From Morella rubra (Eukaryota; Streptophyta; Magnoliopsida; Fagales; Myricaceae), in the NCBI GenBank assembly GCA_003952965.2, contig RXIC02000016.1, forward strand, positions 107,398-171,397: a stretch of 64,000 bases of DNA, given 5' to 3'. The position numbers and the translations under genes are program-made. This document shows, one piece after another, positions 26,901 to 37,968 of the stretch. A model generated the notes under the pieces. The model was not told the origin of the DNA. It saw nothing but the letters and a program-made list of their open reading frames with translations, and did not search any database. Position 1 is the first letter of the stretch. Each line of letters opens with the position of its first letter.

Positions 26901-29900
26901 AGTCTCGAAATGATGACTCAACCGTCCATCTTGTTATGGGGGGGGGGGGGGGAGATGCCATTTGAGCTAGTGCTCAATGGCCAAGGATCAGATTTTCCTG
27001 AATGGAACTAATGTCCTAAAAATTAAAAACAAACTAAACCATGAATGGCACCTATTGACACGTAGGAAAACTCTCCCTGACAACAGTTGGCTCATCATAC
27101 ACTAATTACCACTAATTTGGGCAATTAAAGAATAGCCCACCTTTACTGCAACAATTGAAAGAGCTGTATCTAACCTTTCTGCAAGAAAAGTTGCTACTAG
27201 ATAATTCTCTTTTCTACACATGCATAAAATCTTATACTCAACACTTGAGTGCCAGATAATGCATCCCAAACAAGCAACACATGAGGCCATGCCCTTGTTG
27301 GGAAGTTGCCATGTCAGATTCCATGTCCATCAGGTAAAGTGACACACTTCTTGTTTACAGATTACATGTTACACATAGATATCAAAAACTATTTGCTCTG
27401 TAGATAACAAAGTACCAATTTGGGGCAATCATTCTCCAACTGATCATTAGAAGTTAAACCAGACTGTCTACACGTTAAAGAATCAGCATCCCCCTCAAGT
27501 TCGCTAGCTCCTGTTGTCATCTTGTGATCACTATCGCTAGAGCTGCTGCTTATGCTGCTGATACTGCTATTGTTACTATTGCTACTACTATTACAACCAT
27601 TCTTGGTATGCATCCCATTGATTTCACTCCATGATCCTTCCATGAAGTCCATATCGCTACCACTGCAAAAACCAGAACAATAGTGAGACAGAAAAAAAAA
27701 AAAAAAAAAAAAGACGTAAATACATGGACCAATATTCACAGCATAGTCTATGATAGTATCTTCACATGCAAGACAAAAAAGAAAGAAAGCCAAATCAGTT
27801 TGTAATCAGTTTTCTAAAAGGCCAAGGTCAACCATGTAATCTAAAACATCAGATGACATATCCACTTCACGACATAGCAGAGGAAAACCACTCATCCTAT
27901 CAAATATTAGTAATTCCATTAAAATGAGAATTACCACATACAAACATTACTGAGATCTAGGTCACAGGATCAAAGGTTAATCTGAGAGAAGAAGTGTCCT
28001 TAATATAGGAGCCTCATACTAACAAATTTTTAGGGCTAAGAAGCTGAGGATTAACTTAGTCTACCAAAGGTACATAGTGTGAAAGCAGCATTTCTTGATT
28101 AGAAGAGTGCATGAAAATTGATAGCTCATAAAACAGCACTAACCAGTGCATAAAGAAAGAGGAACCAGGTAATGATGGTCCTATCCAATTCTGTAGCCAA
28201 AATCTGCAAGTTAACGGCATCCTTGTCAAATTTAAACTACAAAGTACTTAAGGATCTGAAATGGAAGAGGCAATATAAACATGTGCATACCTGGACAAAC
28301 AAACAAAGAAAAGGAGAAGGGAAGGGGATATTTCGGTGAGTAAATCACTTAATTTGATAGTAGAAATGAAGTCTGTGGCAAATATTGAGCATAAACAATT
28401 TTGACTCTAGGTATGTATGAGTATGTCACAAAGTTGGTCCAACAGGATCACCTCCTTATTCTCCAGATTAATTCACCTGTCACACATATGGGCCAGACTC
28501 CAAAGAATCTCGAAAGCTATAAATAAGATTTTTTTTTTTTTTGATAAGTAAAGCTATAAATAAGATATAGAAGTAATATACCTTCTCAAAGAAGATCTGG
28601 CAAACGATGTATGCAGGATTGGGACAAGCACAGCCTCAGCTGGATATATAAATATTTTCTCATGAACTGGTAATTGACCTGCTGATCCCTTCTGATCACC
28701 TCTTCCCACAGCAGCAGATTCAGCAACATGATTCTTTGGAAAATTCCTCGTGGTGTCTGTGTTTGATTGCAAGGCATTTCCCCTCCCTAATCTGGGGCAG
28801 CCAAGGGTAACCTCAACATAGCAACTTTGGCCCCTCATCTGGCAACCAGAACCTTGAGAAACATGATACGGTAGACCTATAAATCCATTTGACATCTTAA
28901 ACTTGCCAGAACTGTGTTGAAAAGAAGAAAATAAAAATATCAATCCGTAGGAATTTGTCCAATGTGAGTAGTAGAAAATAAGGGATGCGTATGAAAATGA
29001 ATAAGTCAAAAATAGAATGTACCTGAAATACACTTGCTTGACAAGATCACCAGGACAACATCCAGTAAGCCTACCGCGAATTCCATGAGGGGAAACAATC
29101 ACTGCATATCCTAAAAATCAGTTAAGGTGGCAAGGAAGAAAATAGTATACAGATGAAAGTTTAGAAACATGATAACACCATGTGAAAGGTGAGGACTTCA
29201 AAGGAAAATTGAGAAGGAAATATAGAGAAAGGAGGAAGAGCAAAGGTAAACTACACTATCTCATATAGAAGTAGGAGGTTGACTTTTGCAAAAACCTCTT
29301 ACTAACGCACTTGAATTCAACCCCACGAGGCTGTGTATATTAGGGAGGTGAAGACATCAAAAACCTCTTTCTACAGTAATTTCCCTTTTTCATTTACTGT
29401 CTTTTGTGGATGGAATAAGCATACAAGCACCACAAAAGCTATACATATCAAAACGACCTGCTAAAGTGCAGCTTAATTTGTCCCCTTCTAGCACTGAACA
29501 TGAAATAATATCAGGAACATCCAGACCCCAAACTACTTATGTCAGCTGTAAAATTCCTCTTTCAACACTCTTACAGCCATATCTTCTATAACTAACAAAG
29601 CGCTACCAACATTTTATTTTTATGCTTTTCCCTCGTCTAAATAGCACCTTCAACTCACACTAGTCATCACTAGCAGGAGCTATTACAAGTGGCCAAGCAT
29701 CCTCAATCAACCTCTTGTCATGATCTCCTCAACCTCAATCGCGGATCCTTGAAATAAGTATAATCATTTCTGATTCCACCCTTTGTTCTCCTGATAACTA
29801 TCCTCATTTTATGGACTAATATTTTCTGGATTATTTACATATTCTACCACCAACCCATCATTATTCGTGAAGCCACATCACGCAACATCTTCAAAGCACT

Positions 29901-32826
29901 CAATGACCATCATTTGTACTCCCTAAATCAATGGGGAAGAGTTTTCACCCACAATGCTGATGATTCATCTAAGATGACAAACTAGTTGGTTTTACGAACA
30001 AAACAGTCAACATGGCAGAGAAAAATTTCTAGCAGACACTGCATCTAAATTCAAATAAGTAAAAGAGGCGCAGCGTAGAAAATATGGCAACCTGGCAGTC
30101 TGTAACCAGAATTATTGGAAGGACGTTTTAAAACTCTTTCAATATCACCAACTGAAAGTGCCCGGATATGCCTAGAAACAGAAAGGAAAAGAAATATCAA
30201 GTCTACATGCATTGCAGTAAAAACTATCAGCGACCAAAAGAAGTACTGTAACACAAAGACCAATAAACAAAATAAGGAAACTTAAACGTACTTCGCAGAT
30301 ATGATGACATGTACAAAGACTGCCTCTTCAGTAGCAGCAAAGATGAACTCCACCGTAGGTTGTCCTCTTCTGCAGATAGTCCAATCACGCATCAGCCAAA
30401 AATCAAAATGTTAAACTTGATTCCAAACAAGTTACCAGATATGACCACAGATACAGAGCACGCGCAAAGCTACTTCTAACACATGTATGCAAATACATGA
30501 AGAAAAAGACGAAAGAAATTCATAAAAAATGACCCAGTTCTGCTTAGGTATTGTTTTCATCATCAGAAAGAAGCATATACAGATGATTTAGAGGAAATGC
30601 TCATCTGCAGAGCAACTCTCACAGCCACTGATTTTTCATAGTTTAAGATCCCTGGACAAAGTGGCCGTGCTTGCACGATTCCTCCTAAAATCAGCTAAGA
30701 AGTTTGACGCCTCAGCAATGCTCGAGGAATAGAGACAGGAGAAACATGAGTGCTAAAATTTTATTATTTTCCATACATATAAACTAAGTTATAAATCACA
30801 GTCAAGAAAGCCAAGAATTTATATAACAAAGAAAAGGGGGGAAATACACGCATTTGCAATAATTTGAAAAAAAATAATAAGAATTCCTAGTTTTCAAGAA
30901 AACATACTTCACTTATAAATATTTTGAAGTAGAAAACAGATATGGCCAACTTCCAAGGACCCCTTTTTTTTAAATCTAGGAGTTCACAACCCTATGAGTA
31001 GTTTGAAGAGGTCTTGAGCGCCATCCAGCAGTTTTTATTTATTAAAGAAAAAGAAAAAGATATACAAAAATTTCATTGGTCATCTGTCTCTAGCGGAGAC
31101 TTTGCTCATAAGTTCTGATACATTTCTTGCTTCTAGCAATTCTGATAATGTGGCTTTGCAAAGGTCTTTCTTATTCTGATAACAAGGCTTTGACAACATG
31201 CTCTGCAAACAAAAATGTACTTACTGACCTTCACAACTCACTAGGTGGTGGCATATTCTCTTACCAATCATAATTCTGTACTTAGTTTCAAGTTGTGTCT
31301 AAATAAGAGTTACTACTTCTCAAGATCAACAAATTTTAAGCCTTCACACTTACCATTACGGCAAGACCAAGATAGGCCATTGAGGGGTAGCATGTGAAAA
31401 TGTTAGCAGTATCTGCACAACACCCAACCTCTCCCAACCCTTAAACTCCCAAACCAAAACTAAGAGAGTATAACTTCCTTCTATTTGAAATTAGAACAAA
31501 GAATGTCACTAACCACAATTTAGCATAAATGCATAGAGACACATTCATTTAGGGAAGGTAGAGCAGTTAGAAATCAAGCTAACTTGAGCTCAGTTGAGTA
31601 GCAATAGAAATGCCCAGAAAAGTACCCTAGACTAGTTAAATAAATTCTTTGTTATAGTGGTCATCATCATTCCCAGCAACATTACAACTAATATCATTTA
31701 TTTCCTCTCATTTTTTTATTTTTTTATGATAAATCCTCTACTGCTATCACTACTACTACTATAACTACTACTACCACCACTATTACCAATATTTGTCATT
31801 GAACAAACCTGAAAATGTCCTCACTTTGAGATGGGGTATACTTTGAAAATACATCTCCGAATCTCATGTAGGAAAGTCCAGTAAGTGATCTACAAATTAC
31901 AATAAGAGAAATAGGTTATGAACATGACACATTTCAACTCTTGAAGTTTTGGAAATGGGCGATTAGTGACCTTTCAATACAATTCCGCAGAGCCTGAGAG
32001 AGGGCTGCTGCAACCTCTTCCGAGTCCCCAGGTGCCAACCAAATTCCAGATGCAATCACTTTAAGATTAAAAAATCTAAATAAGAAATCTTACTTATCCC
32101 ACAAAAAATCAAAATAAGACATTAGAAAAGTGAACTTTGTTAGAAAGAAGATGCTTTATGAAAATAAAGTAAACCTCATTAAGATAGACGGTAGGGAATG
32201 ATAAAAACCATAAATAAGCATCCGTAATTTGTCATATTCAGATTATAAGTAAAAAAAAAGAAACAAAATCAAGAACATATGATACCTGTTTACAAAAAAG
32301 AAAAAAAACACACACAATACCTCTTAACCTGGAGACAGCAATTTGAGCAGCCTCAACAACAGAAGAATGACGCCCAGGAAGAAAAAGCCAGAGCTTGATT
32401 TTCTCATCTGTGAAAGTTGTATGACACCCAGTAGTTAGATCTTCACACTATAAATAGCACCTGGTGACAGTAAACTGCAGAATAATTGCTGTGGCATCTC
32501 CTACCAGGATTGTGCAGACCCTGAGATGGATCCCAGGGTCCAACAAAGGAATTGGTCCATGTACTGAGAAATCCTTCCTTTTGCAGCTGTAGATGTGATG
32601 AAAGTACCAACAATGTAGCAGTATCTTTTTGCTCTGCTTTCACACTGTTCATATGAAAGAAATATCACTTTGCAATTGCTATAAATGTGTAACGGAATTT
32701 TCTTCTGACTAGGACTAAAAGAGGGACAAAAAAAAAGCCTCCATAAATCCCAACCTTTTATCAGGTAGAGGATTCAACTCGGCTTCATGGGGAAGAAACT
32801 GGAACCATGATAACTGATGAAGGCCT
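14956..32826 (-). CDS. MED13: MED13, Mediator kinase-module subunit 13 (first exon absent)
   Basis: MED13 links the CDK8 kinase module (CDK8, cyclin C, MED12) to core Mediator in the nucleus; the Arabidopsis gene is MAB2/GCT. I read 20 exons (minus, 5' to 3'): 32826-32755, 32644-32505, 32407-32321, 32058-31971, 31889-31809, 30369-30292, 30171-30092, 29110-29023, 28911-28582, 27662-27416, 25839-25570, 23778-22408, 21747-21480, 21406-21259, 19512-19425, 19275-19197, 18726-18431, 17789-16679, 16146-15775 and 15563-14956. Phases join throughout, giving 1,966 codons plus stop, close to the roughly 2,000 aa expected. The N-terminal part (LHQLSWFQFLPHEAELNPLP, GFLSTWTNSFVGPWDP) and C-terminal part (VIYVVCPFPEPIAVLQTVV to LRRLLHFADKE) are strongly MED13-like. 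The exon encoding the initiator Met (expected MWTNVFKIGG) is missing: only 270 bp separate exon 2 from the palindrome axis at 33,106. As assembled the gene has no start or promoter. The 21406 acceptor is the least certain. Confidence 0.93.
23861..23874 (+). repeat. Poly(G) tract in a MED13 intron
   Basis: Fourteen consecutive G on the plus strand, just outside exon 23778-22408. Long poly(dG) is rare in AT-rich plant DNA and prone to sequencing error. Confidence 0.9.
24634..25134. mobile_element. Long-TIR transposon (MULE-type MITE) in a MED13 intron
   Basis: About 500 bp, bounded by inverted repeats of roughly 150-180 bp. The left arm begins GGGTAATTTCATAGTTTGCC and the right arm is its diverged complement ending at 25,134. 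The arms share motifs such as TTTCCAAAATCATCAATGTA. The centre is AT-rich and non-coding. Very long TIRs with no coding capacity resemble Mutator-like non-autonomous elements. A-rich flanks on both sides make the target duplication ambiguous. The arms have diverged, so the insertion is not recent. Confidence 0.75.
26938..26952 (+). repeat. Poly(G) tract in a MED13 intron
   Basis: Fifteen consecutive G on the plus strand, in the intron between exons 27662-27416 and 25839-25570. Confidence 0.9.
28513..28566 (-). mobile_element. Minimal retroposon insertion: 20-bp tail between 17-bp target duplications
   Basis: AAAGCTATAAATAAGAT occurs at 28,513-28,529 and again, identically, at 28,550-28,566. 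Between them lies only a poly-T run followed by GATAAGT. On the minus strand that reads ACTTATC then poly-A, an ending I associate with plant LINE/SINE tails. This is best read as an extremely 5'-truncated target-primed insertion in the MED13 intron, 16 bp from exon 28911-28582. Confidence 0.7.
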
Positions 32827-33105
32827 CTCTATAGAAATGGTCAATGATCAAAAATTAATAACAACCACAGTAGAATCAATAAATGATAAAGAAAGCTAGT
32901 TCAGAAGGGACTACAATGTTCAATATGAAAGATGATGAACATGGTGTAGGACAGGCAAAGACCAGAGAGACAGTGCAAAACCAAGACACGTAATTAAGTT
33001 GCCACATTTTTCACGAGCATACTACACTGATTGACAAGAGAGCCAATTTACAGACTCAGCAACAAACTCAAAACAGAACTTTACTTCCGAACAAAGATAT
33101 CATTA
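28645..33105 (+). repeat. Left arm of a large palindrome
   Basis: This 4,461-bp segment is repeated in inverted orientation at 33,115-37,568. It contains MED13 exon 2 through most of exon 10. The arms differ only by scattered single-base changes and indels, for example one A missing in the right arm near 37,465, one T missing near 35,739, a T/A difference near 31,382 versus 34,833, and several changes within 40 bp of the axis. The spacer TCTGGCGAG is 9 bp. Confidence 0.97.
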
Positions 33106-33114
33106 TCTGGCGAG

Positions 33115-36100
33115 TAATGATATTTGTTCGGAAGTAAGTTTGTTTTGAGTTTGTTGCTGAGTCTGTAAATTGGCTCTCTTGTCAATCAGTGTAGTATGCT
33201 CGTGAAAAATGTGGCAACTTAATTACGTGTCTTGGTTTTGCACTGTCTCTCTGGTCTTTGCCTGTCCTACACCATGTTCATCATCTTTCATATTGAACAT
33301 TGTAGTCCCTTCTGAACTAGCTTTCTTTATCATTTATTGATTCTACTGTGGTTGTTATTAATTTTTGATCATTGACCATTTCTATAGAGAGGCCTTCATC
33401 AGTTATCATGGTTCCAGTTTCTTCCCCATGAAGCCGAGTTGAATCCTCTACCTGATAAAAGGTTGGGATTTATGGAGGCTTTTTTTTTGTCCCTCTTTTA
33501 GTCCTAGTCAGAAGAAAATTCCGTTACACATTTATAGCAATTGCAAAGTGATATTTCTTTCATATGAACAGTGTGAAAGCAGAGCAAAAAGATACTGCTA
33601 CATTGTTGGTACTTTCATCACATCTACAGCTGCAAAAGGAAGGATTTCTCAGTACATGGACCAATTCCTTTGTTGGACCCTGGGATCCATCTCAGGGTCT
33701 GCACAATCCTGGTAGGAGATGCCACAGCAATTATTCTGCAGTTTACTGTCACCAGGTGCTATTTATAGTGTGAAGATCTAACTACTGGGTGTCATACAAC
33801 TTTCACAGATGAGAAAATCAAGCTCTGGCTTTTTCTTCCTGGGCGTCATTCTTCTGTTGTTGAGGCTGCTCAAATTGCTGTCTCCAGGTTAAGAGGTATT
33901 GTGTGTGTTTTTTTTCTTTTTTGTAAACAGGTATCATATGTTCTTGATTTTGTTTCTTTTTTTTTACTTATAATCTGAATATGACAAATTACGGATGCTT
34001 ATTTATGGTTTTTATCATTCCCTACCGTCTATCTTAATGAGGTTTACTTTATTTTCATAAAGCATCTTCTTTCTAACAAAGTTCACTTTTCTAATGTCTT
34101 ATTTTGATTTTTTGTGGGATAAGTAAGATTTCTTATTTAGATTTTTTAATCTTAAAGTGATTGCATCTGGAATTTGGTTGGCACCTGGGGACTCGGAAGA
34201 GGTTGCAGCAGCCCTCTCTCAGGCTCTGCGGAATTGTATTGAAAGGTCACTAATCGCCCATTTCCAAAACTTCAAGAGTTGAAATGTGTCATGTTCATAA
34301 CCTATTTCTCTTATTGTAATTTGTAGATCACTTACTGGACTTTCCTACATGAGATTCGGAGATGTATTTTCAAAGTATACCCCATCTCAAAGTGAGGACA
34401 TTTTCAGGTTTGTTCAATGACAAATATTGGTAATAGTGGTGGTAGTAGTAGTTATAGTAGTAGTAGTGATAGCAGTAGAGGATTTATCATAAAAAAATAA
34501 AAAAATGAGAGGAAATAAATGATATTAGTTGTAATGTTGCTGGGAATGATGATGACCACTATAACAAAGAATTTATTTAACTAGTCTAGGGTACTTTTCT
34601 GGGCATTTCTATTGCTACTCAACTGAGCTCAAGTTAGCTTGATTTCTAACTGCTCTACCTTCCCTAAATGAATGTGTCTCTATGCATTTATGCTAAATTG
34701 TGGTTAGTGACATTCTTTGTTCTAATTTCAAATAGAAGGAAGTTATACTCTCTTAGTTTTGGTTTGGGAGTTTAAGGGTTGGGAGAGGTTGGGTGTTGTG
34801 CAGATACTGCTAACATTTTCACATGCTACCCCACAATGGCCTATCTTGGTCTTGCCGTAATGGTAAGTGTGAAGGCTTAAAATTTGTTGATCTTGAGAAG
34901 TAGTAACTCTTATTTAGACACAACTTGAAACTAAGTACAGAATTATGATTGGTAAGAGAATATGCCACCACCTAGTGAGTTGTGAAGGTCAGTAAGTACA
35001 TTTTTGTTTGCAGAGCATGTTGTCAAAGCCTTGTTATCAGAATAAGAAAGACCTTTGCAAAGCCACATTATCAGAATTGCTAGAAGCAAGAAATGTATCA
35101 GAACTTATGAGCAAAGTCTCCGCTAGAGACAGATGACCAATGAAATTTTTGTATATCTTTTTCTTTTTCTTTAATAAATAAAAACTGCTGGATGGCGCTC
35201 AAGACCTCTTCAAACTACTCATAGGGTTGTGAACTCCTAGATTTAAAAAAAAGGGGTCCTTGGAAGTTGGCCATATCTGTTTTCTACTTCAAAATATTTA
35301 TAAGTGAAGTATGTTTTCTTGAAAACTAGGAATTCTTATTATTTTTTTTCAAATTATTGCAAATGCGTGTATTCCCCCCTTTTCTTTGTTATATAAATTC
35401 TTGGCTTTCTTGACTGTGATTTATAACTTAGTTTATATGTATGGAAAATAATAAAATTTTAGCACTCATGTTTCTCCTGTCTCTATTCCTCGAGCATTGC
35501 TGAGGCGTCAAACTTCTTAGCTGATTTTAGGAGGAATCGTGCAAGCACGGCCACTTTGTCCAGGGATCTTAAACTATGAAAAATCAGTGGCTGTGAGAGT
35601 TGCTCTGCAGATGAGCATTTCCTCTAAATCATCTGTATATGCTTCTTTCTGATGATGAAAACAATACCTAAGCAGAACTGGGTCATTTTTTATGAATTTC
35701 TTTCGTCTTTTTCTTCATGTATTTGCATACATGTGTAGAAGTAGCTTTGCGCGTGCTCTGTATCTGTGGTCATATCTGGTAACTTGTTTGGAATCAAGTT
35801 TAACATTTTGATTTTTGGCTGATGCGTGATTGGACTATCTGCAGAAGAGGACAACCTACGGTGGAGTTCATCTTTGCTGCTACTGAAGAGGCAGTCTTTG
35901 TACATGTCATCATATCTGCGAAGTACGTTTAAGTTTCCTTATTTTGTTTATTGGTCTTTGTGTTACAGTACTTCTTTTGGTCGCTGATAGTTTTTACTGC
36001 AATGCATGTAGACTTGATATTTCTTTTCCTTTCTGTTTCTAGGCATATCCGGGCACTTTCAGTTGGTGATATTGAAAGAGTTTTAAAACGTCCTTCCAAT

Positions 36101-37568
36101 AATTCTGGTTACAGACTGCCAGGTTGCCATATTTTCTACGCTGCGCCTCTTTTACTTATTTGAATTTAGATGCAGTGTCTGCTAGAAATTTTTCTCTGCC
36201 ATGTTGACTGTTTTGTTCGTAAAACCAACTAGTTTGTCATCTTAGATGAATCATCAGCATTGTGGGTGAAAACTCTTCCCCATTGATTTAGGGAGTACAA
36301 ATGATGGTCATTGAGTGCTTTGAAGATGTTGCGTGATGTGGCTTCACGAATAATGATGGGTTGGTGGTAGAATATGTAAATAATCCAGAAAATATTAGTC
36401 CATAAAATGAGGATAGTTATCAGGAGAACAAAGGGTGGAATCAGAAATGATTATACTTATTTCAAGGATCCGCGATTGAGGTTGAGGAGATCATGACAAG
36501 AGGTTGATTGAGGATGCTTGGCCACTTGTAATAGCTCCTGCTAGTGATGACTAGTGTGAGTTGAAGGTGCTATTTAGACGAGGGAAAAGCATAAAAATAA
36601 AATGTTGGTAGCGCTTTGTTAGTTATAGAAGATATGGCTGTAAGAGTGTTGAAAGAGGAATTTTACAGCTGACATAAGTAGTTTGGGGTCTGGATGTTCC
36701 TGATATTATTTCATGTTCAGTGCTAGAAGGGGACAAATTAAGCTGCACTTTAGCAGGTCGTTTTGATATGTATAGCTTTTGTGGTGCTTGTATGCTTATT
36801 CCATCCACAAAAGACAGTAAATGAAAAAGGGAAATTACTGTAGAAAGAGGTTTTTGATGTCTTCACCTCCCTAATATACACAGCCTCGTGGGGTTGAATT
36901 CAAGTGCGTTAGTAAGAGGTTTTTGCAAAAGTCAACCTCCTACTTCTATATGAGATAGTGTAGTTTACCTTTGCTCTTCCTCCTTTCTCTATATTTCCTT
37001 CTCAATTTTCCTTTGAAGTCCTCACCTTTCACATGGTGTTATCATGTTTCTAAACTTTCATCTGTATACTATTTTCTTCCTTGCCACCTTAACTGATTTT
37101 TAGGATATGCAGTGATTGTTTCCCCTCATGGAATTCGCGGTAGGCTTACTGGATGTTGTCCTGGTGATCTTGTCAAGCAAGTGTATTTCAGGTACATTCT
37201 ATTTTTGACTTATTCATTTTCATACGCATCCCTTATTTTCTACTACTCACATTGGACAAATTCCTACGGATTGATATTTTTATTTTCTTCTTTTCAACAC
37301 AGTTCTGGCAAGTTTAAGATGTCAAATGGATTTATAGGTCTACCGTATCATGTTTCTCAAGGTTCTGGTTGCCAGATGAGGGGCCAAAGTTGCTATGTTG
37401 AGGTTACCCTTGGCTGCCCCAGATTAGGGAGGGGAAATGCCTTGCAATCAAACACAGACACCACGGGAATTTTCCAAAGAATCATGTTGCTGAATCTGCT
37501 GCTGTGGGAAGAGGTGATCAGAAGGGATCAGCAGGTCAATTACCAGTTCATGAGAAAATATTTATATA
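33115..37568 (-). repeat. Right arm of the large palindrome
   Basis: This is the inverted copy of 28,645-33,105, 4,454 bp long. It ends in TATTTATATA inside a MED13 exon, where unique DNA of the EF-P upstream region begins. Identity to the left arm is near 99.8% by eye. Confidence 0.97.
33390..37568 (+). pseudogene. Inverted duplicate of the 5' half of MED13
   Basis: This copy reads on the plus strand as MED13 exon 2 (33,390-33,461) and the following exons, with the same splice sites as the minus-strand gene. It stops mid-exon after FMRKYLY-coding sequence at 37,568. It lacks exon 1 and everything 3' of that exon. A 1-bp deletion near 37,465 shifts the frame in the last exon (TDTTRNFPKN becomes TDTTGIFQRI). 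It cannot make MED13 in this form. If transcribed, it would yield RNA complementary to the 5' half of the MED13 mRNA. Whether it exists in the real chromosome is open. Confidence 0.85.
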
Positions 37569-37968
37569 AACCTTCATAAAAGTTTTATTTTATAATTTGA
37601 TCTTAGAAAAATAACATATTTCAAACAACTATTCACGATAAGAGATTTGAATTTTTGTTTTATTTTTTAATTTAATATTTCGAGTCAACTAATTTCAGAA
37701 TATGTGCTGTATTTTAAACTTTACGAAGAGCAAAATGGATATCCTCAAATCAATCCACATCCGTGCCCGACGAGAATGGCCCAAGGCTCCATATTGAGCC
37801 TCGGACTCAACTCCACTTTGTTCGGATCCAGCTTCTGTACCAGATTCCAGACTTCCACCAAATCGTCACTTATGCCTCTCTCCCCAACCAGCCGCACGCA
37901 ATAAATTCGTGCTCGAATTCATCGTCTTCGAAACGAACCAGAACCAGTGCAGTGTCTGAATAAAGGAA
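37569..37968 (+). promoter_or_regulatory. EF-P upstream region and leader
   Basis: Four hundred bases between the palindrome end and the EF-P start codon. The distal half is very AT-rich. The proximal half is GC-richer and C/T-rich, as expected for a leader, with CAATAAATTCG near 37,898. No clear TATA box is visible at a fixed distance. Confidence 0.4.
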
